Assembly (NCBI GenBank): GCA_030035585.1
Contig: CM057463.1
Coordinates: forward strand, 142,384,736 to 142,448,735
Direction of reading: 5' to 3'
DNA length: 64,000 nucleotides
Source of the DNA: Dugong dugon
Taxonomy: Eukaryota > Chordata > Mammalia > Sirenia > Dugongidae
Shown here: positions 11,601 through 23,331 of the stretch, one piece after another
Layout: each line of letters opens with the position of its first letter
How positions within the stretch are numbered: the first letter of the stretch is position 1
Program-made: the position numbers and the translations under genes
The notes under the pieces: model-generated
What the model saw: only the letters and a program-made list of their open reading frames with translations
Databases searched by the model: none
Told to the model about the DNA's origin: nothing

Positions 11601-12892
11601 TCATTCAAACAAATGTAGGGTCACTAAAAGAACCACACTTGGAGATTGTGATGCTCATAGGTCAAAACTGTCTTTCACTCCCTGCCTAATGCTTCCTGAG
11701 TTCCTAAGACTCTGGCCTTGCTCTCCGGAGGCACAGTGAAAGGGTTCCTAGAAAACCTCTTGGGTCGCAGGAGTTAGGAGGCATATGGAAACCCAGCGTC
11801 TGGTGCTAGCTTTCCTTCTGGAGAATTCTGAAGGATGAGGGCTGGCAGAAGTCCCATGAGACTGCATAGCCAAGAAAAAAGGAGCAGTGGGAGCTGATTA
11901 CCAGCTATCTTGTGGGTGGTTTAAGTAGGTGTGAGTTTTCCATGCATGATTGTAATGGAAGGTAACCATACATGAGTTATATTGATGGGCTGCCTGACAG
12001 GGTTAGAGGCCACCAGAGTGGGATCTGATGGAGGTACTACTAAAGGCAGAAGGTGAGGGAGGTCCTCAAGAGATCAATTAGACAGGAAGTGCACACATCA
12101 CTGCGAACTTCCCATGGGAACTCCAATGCACCCTCTAAGAGAGAGCCAGGACAAGACTTTTTCTCCCTCCTCCTCCCAGCTAAGTACAACTAGAAACCCT
12201 GGAAATAATACAAGAGGCAATCAAAGGAGAACTCTGAAGTGTGATAAGAGGCAGGTGAACTGGTTCGGGACCCAGGACTGGAGTAATAACACCACAACAG
12301 GGTGTCTTATGTGTCCACGTACAACAGAAGAAGGCAATGCTGACTCGACCTTTCCAACTCCCAACCTAGCAACAGAAGGCTTCCCTGGTGGCTCATTTCT
12401 CCCCTGGCTCCTTTCACCACTGGCAAGGGAGATTGACAGGGACAGCTGCTAATAAGAACGAGGAAGAACTGTCTTTTCCTACCAGGTCTGAGGTCCCCCC
12501 ACCCCTGCCTCAGAGATTTACCCAGTTGAGCAAACAGAAGCCACTAGAAAGACACAGCCCCACCAAGTGCCTTGCCCCAGAAGCCTTCTTGTCCCCATGG
12601 GCCTGAGACTCCCCTCCCCTTCCCAGTGACACCAAACATCCCAACCAGGAGAAACTCCTTCTACTACCTCAGGCAGCATGGGCAAGTGTTGGTGGGTCCC
12701 CCAGTGACACCAGATAAACCAAGCACACGAAATAATATTGAAAAGGCTCTGAAAATTAAACTGCCATTGGAGGAACAGGTCACAAACGTAGGCCGGAACC
12801 TGTGTGCTAAACCTGAATGAGGTGACTGCCTGTTGAAATAATTGATTTAAATAGGACTCAGAGACTCCTAACATACTAGACAACTGTTTATT
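11601..12892. other. Unrecognised, apparently single-copy sequence
   Basis: About 1.3 kb with no repeat I recognise and no convincing gene. Open frames of 70-120 codons occur on both strands (for example 12,114-12,452 plus and 12,518-12,883 minus) but overlap one another, lack domain motifs and have no flanking splice signals that would make them persuasive. This is one of the more GC-rich parts of the window. Confidence 0.4.
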
Positions 12893-13170
12893 GCTATATA
12901 TAAAAACACAACTGTATTTTGCATGTTGACCTTGTACCCAGCAATCTTGCTAAATTCCCCTATTAAAGTTAGTATTTTATCTGTAGATTATTTGGCTTTT
13001 TCCAAATAATAATAATCAGCTGCGAAGAGTTTTTTTTTTTTGTTTCTGTTTTTTTTCCTTTCTTAACAACACTTATTCTTTTTATTCATTTCCCTTACCT
13101 TACCACACAGGATGGAACCTCCAGTATAATGGTAATTAAAAGTGATAGAAGCAGGCAGTTATTTGAGGAT
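12893..13170 (-). mobile_element. Old L1 (L1M-type) ORF2 fragment, minus strand
   Basis: The reverse-complement L1 ORF2 pattern is recognisable: 'ttgaccttgtacccagcaa' (about 12,926), then a T-rich stretch, then 'ttacctt..cacacaggatgg' (about 13,095-13,115). The copy is highly diverged and matches the mammalian L1M type better than the elephant L1s in this window. Boundaries are approximate. Confidence 0.5.
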
Positions 13171-13489
13171 AAGGTGGGAAATAAAGCATGACTAACTCAT
13201 AAAATGGGTACAAATTAGCTTTGAATAATTAATAGCAGTATTTCAGGCTGACATATTTAAAATAAATACCATGAATTTCATGATTCTTGAAAATGTCAAT
13301 GCACTTCCCTGATAGAATGACCGACAAACCCCGTTATTAGTAGGAAGTACCAAAAACACTTGACTGTAGAATTGCTAAAAATATATTATCCCAGTCTTGC
13401 AGTTACACAATGATATGAGGGGCACTTAGCATCTCTGGTAAAATACTGTTTTAAGGACTAATGTTTCCGGAGAGAGTAGCCACAACTAC
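13171..13489. other. Unrecognised sequence
   Basis: About 320 bp of AT-rich sequence. Nothing was recognised. Confidence 0.4.
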
Positions 13490-13640
13490 CTGTTGCACAT
13501 TGCAATCGCCCAGGAGTTTAAAAAGTACTGAAGACTAAGCACCAATTTTAGATTCCTTTGTAACTGGTCTGCACATCAGGGTTTTTATCAACTTTCGGGT
13601 GAGTCTATTGTACAGCCAAGGTTGAGAACCAGTGTCCTAG
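13490..13640 (+). mobile_element. hAT-type MITE (MER5A-like)
   Basis: The 'gcacattgcaatcgccc' block and the terminal 'ggttgagaaccagtg' resemble the ends and body of MER5A, a non-autonomous hAT-Charlie DNA transposon of early placental mammals. The copy is diverged and its left terminus is unclear. Confidence 0.6.
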
Positions 13641-13739
13641 AGGAAGCATATGTTCAGTGGCCTGCCTTAGCCCCAACTATATCTGGAAATCAATTTCAAG
13701 CTAGATCACTTTACTGGATCAGTGTAGGCTCCATGCCAA

Positions 13740-15857
13740 GGGAATTTATTCTTTTTTTTTTTCTTTTTATTGTGCTTTAAGTGAAAGTATACAATTCAAG
13801 CTAGTTTCTCACACAAAAATTTATACATATGACCCTAGTTGCTCTTCCTATAATGGGACAACACACTCCTCCATTCCATCCTGGATTTCCTGCATCCCTT
13901 CAACCAGCTCCTGTTTGTTTGTGCCTTCTCATCTCACTCCCAGACAGTAGCTACTCATTTAGTCTCATGTATCTACTTCAGCTAAGAAGCACACTCTTCC
14001 CAAGTATCATTCTGTGTCTTATAGTCCAGTCCAAACTTTGTCTGAAGAGTTGGTCTTGGGAACGGTTTTAGTTTTGGGCTGACAGAGAGTCTGAGGGCCA
14101 TGTCTTCCGGGGTCCCTCCATTCTCAGTTAGACCATTAAGTCTGGTCTTTGTACTAGAATTTGAGTTCTGCACCCAAATTTTCTCCTGCTCTGTCAGGGG
14201 CCCTCTGTTGTGTTCCCTGTCAGGGTGGTCATTGGTGGTTGCCGGGCACCATCTAGTTCTTCTGGTCTCAAGCCGATGGAGTCTCTGGTTTATGTGGCCC
14301 TTTTGACTCTTGGGCTAATATTTTCCTTGTGTCTTTAGTGTTCTTCATTCTCCTTTGCTCCAGGTGGGTTGGGACCAATTGACACATCTCAGATGGCCAC
14401 TCACAAGCTTTTAAGACCTCAGATGCCACTCACCAAAGTGGGATGTGGAACATTTTCTTAATAAACGTTGTTATGCCAATTGATCTAGATGTCCCCTGAA
14501 ACCATGGTCCCCGGACCCCTCCCCTGCTACTCTGTCCCTCAAAGTGTTTGGTTGTATTCAGGAAACTTCTTAGCTTTCTGTTTAGTCCAGCTGTGCTGAC
14601 TTCTCCTGTATTATGTGTTGTCCTTCCCTTCATCTAAGATAATTCTTGGCTACTATCTAGTTAGTGAATACCCCTCTCCCTCACCATCAGAGAATGTTTT
14701 CTTCTGTGTTTTAGCCTTTTCTTGAGTTCTTATAATAGAGGTCTCATACAATATTTGTCCTTTTGTGACTGACTAAATTCACTCAGCATAATGCCTTCCA
14801 GATTCATCCATGTTATCAGATGTTTCACAGATTCATCGTTGTTCTTTAACGTTGTGTAGTATTCTATTGTGTGATTATACCATGATTTCTTTATCCATTG
14901 ATCCATTGATGGGCACCTAGATTGTTTCCATCTTTTTGCTATTGTGAGCAGTGCTTCAGTGAACATGGGTTTGCATGTATCTATTCGTGTGATGGGTCTT
15001 ATTTCTCTAGGATGTATTCCAAGGAGTGGGATTGCTGGATCTTACGGTACTTCTATTTCTAGCTTTTTAAGGAAGCCCCAAATCGATTTCCAAAGTAGTT
15101 GTACCATTTTACATTCCCACCAACAGTGTATAAGTGTTCCAGTCTCACCACACCCTCTCCAATTTATTATTTTGTGGTTTTTGGTTTTGTTGGGGTGAGA
15201 TGGTATATCATTGTAGTTTTGATTTGCATTTCTCTAATGGCTAATGATTGTGAGCATTTCCTTGTGTGTATTAGCTGTCTGAATGCCTTCTTTGGTGAAG
15301 TGCCTGTTCATATCCTTTGCTCATTTTTTAATTGAGTTATTTGTCTTTTTGTTGTTGAGGTTTTGCAGTATCTTATAGATTTTAGAGATTAGACCCTGAT
15401 CAGATTTGTTGTAGCCAAAAATGTTTTCCCAGTCTGTAGGTTGTCTTTTTACTCTTTTGGTGAATTCTTTTGATTAGCTGAAGTGTTTGATTTTTAGGGG
15501 CTCCCAATTATCTGGTTTCTCTTCTCATGTCTGTACCTTGTTACTTATGGTTTGTATTATGTTTATGCCATGTATTAAGGCTCCTAGCATTGTCTCTATT
15601 TTTTCTTCCATGACCTTTATCGTTTTAGATTTTATATTTAGGTCTTTGATCCATTTTGAGTTAGTTTTTGTGCATGGTGTGAGGTATGGGTCTTGCTTCA
15701 TTTTTTTGCATGGATATCCAGTTATGCCAGCACTAATTGTTAAAGAGACTGTATTTTCCCCATTTAACAGACTTTGGGCCTTTGTCAAATATCAGCTGCT
15801 CAAAGGTGGATGAATTCTGGATTCTCGTTTCTGTTCCATTAGTTTACGTGGGAATTT
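13740..15857 (-). mobile_element. 5'-truncated L1, minus strand, with TSD
   Basis: Starts after a T-run at about 13,752, runs back through a ~0.95 kb 3'UTR of the 'aaagcacaat' tail type and into ORF2 (C-terminal block up to about 15,849). Fragments of the ORF2 C-terminus are readable on the minus strand at 14,730-14,966 and 15,525-15,788, with stops between them. The 8-bp direct repeat 'gggaattt' at 13,740-13,747 and 15,850-15,857 is the probable TSD. About 2.1 kb of an expected 6-7 kb is present. Confidence 0.85.
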
Positions 15858-16746
15858 GCTTTTAAGAGTCAATCCATCTTCTGGGCAAGAGCTTCTGTTA
15901 GCCAAATACCTATCTAATTGAAAGGAGCCACAAAATTGATGGAACTTGGTGGTACTCCACTTCTCCTATAAATTACTGATAATGTATAATATGAATAGCA
16001 GAGATCTTTAGGTACAGTTACAGTTCCTTTTAAAAGTCCAGCAAAATCTGCAAAAATAATTAATAAAAACAACTTTAAGATCAAACTGTCTTGGCAGCAC
16101 AAATTTAGTCATTGCAAACTCTCCATCTACTATTACTTTTAAATATTCATCCAGTGGGTTGCTGTCCCAAGAATTTCATTCCTTTAATTAAGAACCTACC
16201 TGAACCATCAACAAGCGTTTCCTAATTTGCAGTCTACACATGGATTTCTCATCTAAGGATAAAATTGTGGGTATGGAGTTATCATTGGGATATTTGTAAA
16301 AGAAAGAATACCAGATGTGTGAAGAAAAAGGAAACAGAAAACCTAATGGGACCACAAAAACAACCAGGCCATTAATTTAGGACATTGTTAAATAAAGTCC
16401 TTCTTTTATGATGCCCATTCCATATCATTTTGCAGTTTAAAAATATTAGTGCCATCCACTAAAAGGGATAGTTTAGAAAACTTACATTTTTAATGTGTTT
16501 TTATAACTTAATCAATTGTGCAGGAAAGATATTCCCAGCCTTCTGAAGGGATGAAGATAGGCAGGGCTGACGTTCAGCCAGTAAACTCTGCTCTCACTGT
16601 GCCAGTTATTTCCTGGTAGCATTGGCTCTGAAGGGTTGCATCACACCAGTTGTTAAATATTTTATTAAACACCTTGGGATCTAGGGTGTGCAGGTAAACC
16701 AGCACTCCAAGGGGAAAACAAAACAAAACAAAAACTAAGTTGTAAT
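15858..16746. other. Unrecognised, apparently single-copy sequence
   Basis: About 0.9 kb of AT-rich DNA with no open frame of note and no recognised repeat. Confidence 0.4.
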
Positions 16747-17403
16747 TATAGTGGGCTGAATGGTACCCCTCCCCAAAGGATATCTCTATACTCTAATCCT
16801 CGAAATTTGTGAATATTACCTTTTATTGCAAGACTGAATATTATTTTACATGGCAAAAAAATGTAATGAAGTTAGGGATATGGAGAGGAGGATCTTATCC
16901 TGGATTATCTGGGTGGGCCCCAGATGTAATCCCATGTATCCTTATAAAACAGGAGGTGTGGGGGTTTGAGACAGAAGAGCAGGAGGCAAAGCAACCATGG
17001 AGGCAGAGATTGGAGTAATGTGACCACAAGCCAAGGAACGCCTGCAGCCACCAGAAGCTGGAAGAGGCAAGGATGAGATTCTTCCCTAGAGCCCCCCGAG
17101 GGAGCACAGCCCTGACACAGCCATGATTTCAGACTTCTGGCCTACAGAATGGAGCCCTGGTGGTGCAGTGGTTAAGAGGTACAGCAAGCTACAGCTGCTA
17201 ACCGAAAGATCGACCGTTTGAATCCACCAGCCACTCCTTGGAAACCTTATAGGGCAGTTCTACTCTGCCCTATAGGGTCTCTATGTCTTGGAATCAACTC
17301 AACGGCAATGGGTTTGGTGTTTTGGCCTCCAGAACTGTGAGAAAGTATTTTTTGTTTTAAGCCACCAAGTTTGTGGTGTTATAGCCACCACAGAAATTAA
17401 TAC
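16747..17403 (+). mobile_element. MLT1-type LTR split by an AfroSINE
   Basis: The left part (16,747-17,150) begins 'tagtgggctgaatgg' and contains the typical 'gtatccttataaaac' block. The right part (17,323-17,403) contains 'ggcctccagaactgtgag', 'ttaagccaccaagtttgtgg' and ends 'aaattaatacag'. These are hallmark blocks of MLT1 LTRs of the ERVL-MaLR group. It is old, solo and interrupted by the SINE at 17,151-17,322. A 69-codon open frame at 16,809-17,018 inside it is chance. Confidence 0.85.
17138..17335 (+). mobile_element. AfroSINE type 1 inserted in the MLT1 LTR
   Basis: A tRNA-like head with A-box-like 'tggtgcagtggttaagag' and B-box-like 'cgtttgaatcc', then the body with 'ctccttggaaaccttatagg', and the 3' end 'ggaatcaactcaacggcaat' plus a TG-rich tail. 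The target 'tggcctacagaa' (17,138-17,149) is repeated with one change after the element (from about 17,324), giving the TSD. The internal split promoter would be for RNA polymerase III. Confidence 0.9.
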
Positions 17404-17764
17404 AGTAACATTTGCTGATTTATTTGGTATAACTGTCTGACTGTGGCTGATTTGAAGCTACCAGCATAAGGTCACTGAACAAGCATTAGGGAGATGCACT
17501 CACAATTTGGCCGTCCTGAGCTGGTACAAGCTTGCTTCCAGCACACACTGGCTCTGGGTATAGGTGTATCTTTCCAATTCCTAATTTTCTACTTGACTTT
17601 CATTTCATTTCTTTCTTGAAGTCACACAAAAAAGGACAATAAAAATAACTTTAAAAAATCACTCAAATTAATAAACTAGAGAACAACTGGCATTTTCATA
17701 AAACCCAAACTAATGGCATTCTATTGATAAATCTAAAAGGCACCGTAACATAAAAAAGAATAAG
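17404..17764. other. Unrecognised sequence
   Basis: About 360 bp in which I see neither a gene nor a known repeat. Confidence 0.4.
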
Positions 17765-17940
17765 CTATGAAGTCAGACAGGCTTGCACTAAAATTCTGCC
17801 TTCACTGCTTAGTAACTTGCAACCATCAGCAAATCGCTGAGTTTGTTTTCTCACCTGCATGTAAAGTAATTATCCCAGTGTGTCTCTCAGAGGAAGTGCT
17901 CAACAAAAGTTAGTTATAATTATTTCACTATCTTCTACAT
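17765..17940 (-). mobile_element. MIR SINE, minus strand
   Basis: 'gaagtcagacaggcttg', 'agtaacttgcaac', 'gagtttgttttctcacctgc' and 'gtgctcaacaaaagttag' follow the order of a reverse-oriented MIR. It is old and diverged. It is followed by an AT-rich trinucleotide-like stretch to about 18,020. Confidence 0.65.
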
Positions 17941-18245
17941 CATTGGTGGGATAATGATTATAGTGATAGTAAAAATAGTCTTAATGGTAATAATAGTAGT
18001 AGCAGTTGTATTAAAAACAGGATAGCTACTCTTATTCACTTGCTGAGATAAAGAAAAAAAGTAAAGTAGGCTCTCAAATACCACTTAGCAGGGATCTGTA
18101 CAAAAGCAGCTGTCACATGTCTGGGATCCAGCTTTTGGAAGGAAAAGGGAGGAGAGGTGAAGAAAGAGCCATGTGGCTGTGAAGGTCCTGCAGAGAAAGA
18201 GGAAAAACAATTTAGCAGTTAGTATGGATGATTTTCCACCACCTG

Positions 18246-18643
18246 TATGTCAGTTTGTCCACTACGGTGGCTTGTATGTTGCTGCAATGCTGGAAGCTAT
18301 GCCACCCACATTTCAAATACCAGTAGGGTCACCTGTGGTAGACGGGTTTCAGCAGAGCCTCCAGATTAAGACAGATTAGGAAGAAAAGCCTGGTGATCTA
18401 CTTCCAAAAATTAGCCAATGAAAATTTTATGGATTACAATAGAACATTGTCCAATATAGTGCTGGAAGATGATCCCCCTAGGTTGGAAGGCACTCAAAAG
18501 ACACAGTGGCCACAACAATGAACTCAAGAATACCAACAATCTTGAAGACGGTGCAGGACGCAGAACCAGGGAACATTTCTTTCTGTTGTACATGAGGTCA
18601 CTATGAGTTGGAGCTGACTGGATGGCAACTAACAACAACAACA
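18246..18643 (+). mobile_element. Internally deleted RTE/BovB-clade LINE (5' end joined to 3' end)
   Basis: Positions 18,246-18,502 match the 5' region of the RTE element (compare, reversed, 57,600-57,870). At about 18,502 the sequence jumps to the RTE 3' terminus: 'acagtggccacaacaatgaac' through the 'aactaacaacaacaac' tail. The endonuclease and RT coding region, about 2.7 kb in an intact element, is absent, so it is non-autonomous. Only two overlapping 60-120 codon open frames remain and neither is coding. Confidence 0.8.
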
Positions 18644-20059
18644 ATGTGGATGGCTTTGTGGAGGGAGATGTCTCCAAAGGACTCAGAGAAAGTTGGCGCA
18701 TGTGATATGTGGCCACGACTACAAGGAAATCCAAGGTCTTGGCCATCAAACTAATGATGACTGGCAAAAATGGGCTTCAAGGCAGTCCACAATTATTCAG
18801 TTACATATTGTTGCTTTTTGTTATTACCGAGGCTGGCAGAATTGGTAAAGACTTGAGCAGTTACTTGGGGATTTCATAAATGAAGACAACTAATTAATCA
18901 TTTTTACTCCATAAAAGAAGCATTAACTCAAATATTTTCTCAACCTAGCTATCTATTTCAAGATCTAATAAAAGTAAAGATTAAAGTAAACTGTTCGCAA
19001 ATCTCTTCACTTTCTATAATCCCAAAGTATAAACTTGCTCGGTTTACTTTCCCACTGGCTATAAAAAACAAAAACAAAAAACAAAACAAAACAAAAAAAC
19101 CTCATGTTGGGCTGGCTGATGGTCTTTTGGTCAGAAGGCAAGCAAGAAGAAGCAATATTCCCCCAGCACTAAAAGTTGCTGGTGGGTAATAGATGGCCTC
19201 AATTATAATTGAGCATTTTCCAATAAAACATATCTTTCAGTATTTGTTCTGATTTGCAATTTCCTTTCCAAAGTGCATCAATCAATCAAAGAGCGTAAAA
19301 CTTCCCCCAAAGCTTCAGAAATGAAATAGACATGGTAAGTCCAATCCCTGTCTTCCCTCCTACCCTTCAGTCCAGTATAAAGGATTTTTGACAAACAGTG
19401 GTCCACAAGCTGATGCCAAAAGTCAAGTTAAAAATCACCAATTGGACTTTTCTGTGCAAAAAAAAAAATTGATATTAGGAAATACCTTTCTGCTCCTTTT
19501 TTGTGCATAATTGTCACATTCACCATAATGCCCACTCCAAAAATCTGCTGTTAATACTACCAGGCAGGGATTTTAAATAGGATTTATTATCAAAAATCAA
19601 GTATCAAGTATCAAAATAATGGATATGGATGCCTCACCCAGATGAACTACCCACTCTCAGGGAGTCTATCCTGGGAATATATATTTTTTAAACCTTCCTA
19701 TTTGTGACTCTGATCACCATACAGGTTTGGGAACCACTGTCCTGGTACATGTTACTCAGCTGTCTTGGAAAGTTCGCCAGCAATATTCCCTCCTGGATCA
19801 CTTTCCAAGTGTCCACTCAAGTACAACAGAGGACTCAAGAGAGATTCGTTTCCTCATATAAATGGAACTTCAGTTATCCAGATATGTCCTCCCTCTTCAG
19901 CTTGATCCCACCCATCTTTGCTTAGGGCTGCCTGAGACTTTATTATAACAACCCCACAACTACCTTGAACCGGTTGTGGAGAGGAAGATGAGGGAAGAAA
20001 CAAAACATGCATCAACAGGAACTATCAAAACAAACAGAACAATACACACTATGTTGCTG
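18644..20059. other. Mostly unrecognised sequence with an A/C-rich simple repeat
   Basis: About 1.4 kb. It includes a (CAAAA)n-type stretch at about 19,066-19,100 and a possible weak hAT-MITE remnant near 19,650-19,745 ending 'tttgggaaccactgtcc'. No gene is seen. Confidence 0.4.
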
Positions 20060-20480
20060 ATTGTTGTTTTTTACGATGTGAATCTGATGCTTTGTAAATT
20101 TTATTCTATTTAATCCTCACAATAACACTAAGAGGTGACCTATTAGAAATATTCAATCCATCACAGGTTACATAGCTCCTAGAGTTGTGGCGCTAGGGTT
20201 TGGACCCAATCAGTACCAGTTGCCATCAAGTTGATTCCAACTAATTGTGACCACATGTGTGTCAGAGTAGATCTGTGCTCCATAGGGTTTTCAGTGGCTT
20301 ATTTTTCAGAATTAGGTCACCAGGCCTTTCTTCTGAGTCACCTCTGTGTGGAATTGAATCTCCAAACTTTTGGTTAGCAGCTGAGTGCATTAAACATTTG
20401 CACCACTTAGGGATTCCAGGGTTTGGACCCAGGCAGTCTGAATTTAGAAACTTCATTTTTAACCACCAAGCTATAGCGCA
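20060..20480 (+). mobile_element. MIR SINE split by an AfroSINE
   Basis: The left part has 'taatcctcacaataacactaagaggt' type spacing (about 20,113-20,138) and 'gttacatagctcctagag'; the right part continues 'ggacccaggcagtctg' and ends 'aaccaccaagctatagc'. This is the plus-oriented MIR order. The SINE at 20,209-20,418 interrupts it. Confidence 0.75.
20196..20431 (-). mobile_element. AfroSINE type 2, minus strand, inserted in MIR
   Basis: Reverse complement of the longer AfroSINE variant: tail side 'tgccatcaagttgattcc', body 'tagatctgtgctccatagg', head side 'tttgcaccacttagggattcc'. The 13-bp TSD 'gggtttggaccca' is perfect at 20,196-20,208 and 20,419-20,431. The open frames across this region are chance. 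Confidence 0.9.
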
Positions 20481-21716
20481 CCACAGAATGGCACAAGGGA
20501 ACCAAACAAGGACATTTCGATGCTGGCTGTGAGTGAGAAGAACAAAAACATACCACTACAGGTTCCCATCCAAGTGCGCAGGTGGATGGGTCAGGACCTT
20601 TTCAAGCATCATAGTAGGGGAATACATGTAGGAGGACATATGAGGCCACCTAATCAGCTCCCTGCTTCCGAATTTCAGGTCTGGCGAGCAGGATACAGCT
20701 TTGCTCTCATTAGTCAAAAGACGTTTATAAAATCCCTTTAAAAATGTAGAACCACTGCAGGTGCACTTCTAAGACTAATAAACCACAGGACACATCAGGT
20801 GGCTCTGTTTCCAGGGAATCACTGCAGGTGGGTGGACCTGAGTAGCCTCAAACACTGGTTGAAAATCAACAGCTGTGATTTCAGAGTCTTCTCTGTGGAG
20901 ACACTGTGTGCCCATGTGCAGCACTTGGTGCTCCTGCTTTCTGGGGATGCTCACAGCTGAACAGACAGTAAATAGCATAATGATTCATTAAAAGCAGACA
21001 CACAAGGAAGACAGTCAAATGTCAAATAATTCTTTAGGCACATTAGGAGGGAATGGATTTATCTGGAAGATAAAGGGATTACATTTGAAAAATGTGTGTT
21101 AGGCCCCTCCTAATTTAGGGAGTAGGTAAAAATTTCAACTGACCAAAGGACTTTTTAAAATATAACTGAAGATACGAGGTGTATTAAATTGAAATGCACT
21201 ACATCTGTGCATGCAAAAAGCATCAAAAATGTGCTGCAACCCAGTTCCTTTAACGTTCAAACACTATTATTAAAACAAGTTTTAACCAGAAATAATCATG
21301 ACACAAAAGACCTGGGTTGTTTGTGAGCATCACAATTCTTTTCATTACAATTTCTATTCCAAAGCAAATGAAAATTCTCCATTAGACATCCTGGGACACA
21401 CACACCTTTCTCAGAATGAAGACACAATGTAGCAGAGGGAGGTTTTGTTGGAAAAGAAGATATGGAAGGGGAGGAAAGGGAGAGAGAAATTGCCTTCTGT
21501 AAGCTTCTTTAATCAACTGCAACATCTGAAAGGGTATGCAGGTAAAATACATGAGCAGGCAAAATCAGTAGTTAATGAAGAACAAGCCTGGTACAAAATA
21601 CTAATTCTTACTGTTTTTACTGTGTCACATTCCAGGCCAAGGAAAACCATGCTTAAAAGTCCCAGTACGCCTGTTTCACCCTCCCTCTTTACTTTACTTC
21701 CCCTTTGCCCTCCCTC
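20481..21716. other. Unrecognised sequence
   Basis: About 1.2 kb without a recognised repeat. Open frames such as 21,445-21,786 (113 codons) extend into the L1-derived inverted-repeat arm and show no domain. No gene is supported. Confidence 0.4.
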
Positions 21717-22002
21717 TGTCCATTCAACTGGCTCCTCTCCCTCTCTGCCTTCTCATCTCACCTCCAGACAGGAGCTGCCCATTTAGGCTCATGTGTCTAT
21801 TTGGGCTAAGAAGCACACTCTTCACGAGTATTATTTTGTTTTATAGTCCAGCCTAATCTTTGTCTGAAGAGTTGGCTACGGGAATGGTTTTAGTTCTGGG
21901 TTAAGGGCCATGGCTTCTGGGGCTCCTGTAGTCTCAGCCAGACCATTAAGTCTGGTCTTTGTACTAGAATTTGAGTTCTGCACCCACTTTCTCCTGCTCC
22001 CT
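21717..22002 (-). repeat. Left arm of a 286-bp inverted repeat (L1 3'UTR)
   Basis: Minus-strand L1 3'UTR of the 'aaagcacaat' family. By hand alignment it matches the reverse complement of 22,602-22,887 over 286 bp with about 7 mismatches and no gap. It lacks an L1 3' terminus, an adjoining T-run and a visible TSD, so it does not look like an independent retrotransposon insertion. Confidence 0.85.
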
Positions 22003-22180
22003 TGGCTCCTTCCTGCATCTGACTATTGTGGCCAATGTTGAGAAATTCTGGCCCCTTCCTAGGAGTCCTGGAGATGGCAGCTATTTACATTGTTTAAAGT
22101 GTACAACTAACAAGTCCAAAAGCGTCTCTTGGTGATATTGTCTCTCAAAATAACTCCAATGCATACTTATGCTTTTAAAA
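22003..22180. other. Unrecognised spacer inside the inverted repeat
   Basis: About 180 bp that is not L1-like and forms part of the 599-bp loop between the arms. No gene. Confidence 0.5.
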
Positions 22181-23047
22181 AAACCACCTTTTCGAAGTCA
22201 GCACAACTGGAGTAAACCAAAAACTAAGAAGTTTTCTGAATACAACCAAACACTTTGAGAGAGAGTATCAGGGGTGGGGGTCTGGGGACCATGGTTTTGG
22301 GGGACATCTAGGTCAATTGGCATAACAAAGTTTATTAAGAAAATGTTCTGCATCCTACTTTGGTGAGTGGCATCTGGGGTCTTAAAAGCTTGTGAGCGGC
22401 CATCTAAGATGCATCAATTGGTCCCAATCCACCTGGAGCAAAGGAGAATGAAGAACACCAAAGACACAAGGAAAATATTAGCTCAAGATACAAAAGGGCC
22501 ACATAAACCAGAGACTCCATCAGCCTGAGACCAGAAGAACTAGATGTTGCCCACCTACCACCAATGACCACCCTGACAGGAAACACAACAGATAGCCCCT
22601 GAGGGAGCAGGAGAAAGTGGGTGCAGAACTCAAATTCTAGTACAAAGACCAGACTTAATGGTCTGGCTGAGACTACAGGAACTCCAGAAGCCATGGCCCT
22701 TAACCCAGAACTAAAACCATTCCCGTAGCCAACTCTTCAGACAAAGATTAGGCTGGACTATAAAACAAAATAATACTCGTGAAGAGTGTGCTTCTTAGCT
22801 CAAGTAGACACATGAGCCTAAATGGGCAGCTCCTGTCTGGAGGTGAGATGAGAAGGCAGAGAGGGAGAGGAGCTGATTGAATGGACATGGGAAACCAGGG
22901 GTGTAAAGGGGGAGTGTGCTGTCACATTGTAGGAATTGCAACTAGAGTCACGCAGCAATATGTGTATAAATTTTTGAATGAGAAAATAACTTGAGCTGTA
23001 AACTTTCACCCAAAGCACAATTAAAAAATAAAAAATCCCCCCTTTTC
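22181..23047 (+). mobile_element. 5'-truncated L1 3'UTR insertion, plus strand, with TSD
   Basis: L1 3'UTR from about 22,194 to the tail 'aaagcacaattaaaaaat' near 23,033. Flanks 'aaaccaccttttc' (22,181-22,193) and 'aatccccccttttc' (23,034-23,047) are a near-matching TSD. Its part 22,602-22,887 is the right arm of the inverted repeat. Open frames on the minus strand here (22,404-22,694 and 22,818-23,018) are antisense readings of the 3'UTR. Confidence 0.85.
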
Positions 23048-23331
23048 ATTAAAAGGAAAAGAACAAGAAATTAAAAGGGGACAGAGCACCTTTTCCTATC
23101 ACACAACCAAGAAAAGCAGCAGCAACACAAAGTCCCGCACTCCCCACAGTTCTTGATGCCCTTCGATTAGCATTTTCAATATCCCTTCATGAGGATTTTT
23201 TTTTCAAACTGCCCCCTCTGGACGTGAGTTTCTCTCCACCAAAAAGTCTGCTGCACTACGCCCTGCTGGAAGGTCAGCCCACCACTCAGCTTGGTGGAGT
23301 TTGGGCCCAGTCCTTGTTCAATGTGAATAAA
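23048..23331. other. Unrecognised sequence
   Basis: About 280 bp; nothing was recognised. Confidence 0.4.

Noticed and set aside
12114..12883. Open frames in a GC-richer unrecognised stretch, considered as a possible exon
   Set aside because: Frames on both strands overlap, no protein motif is visible and no convincing splice-site pair frames them.
17151..17225. tRNA-like head of an AfroSINE considered as a tRNA gene
   Set aside because: It has A- and B-box-like motifs but is fused to a SINE body and repeated many times, so it is a SINE promoter and not a tRNA gene.
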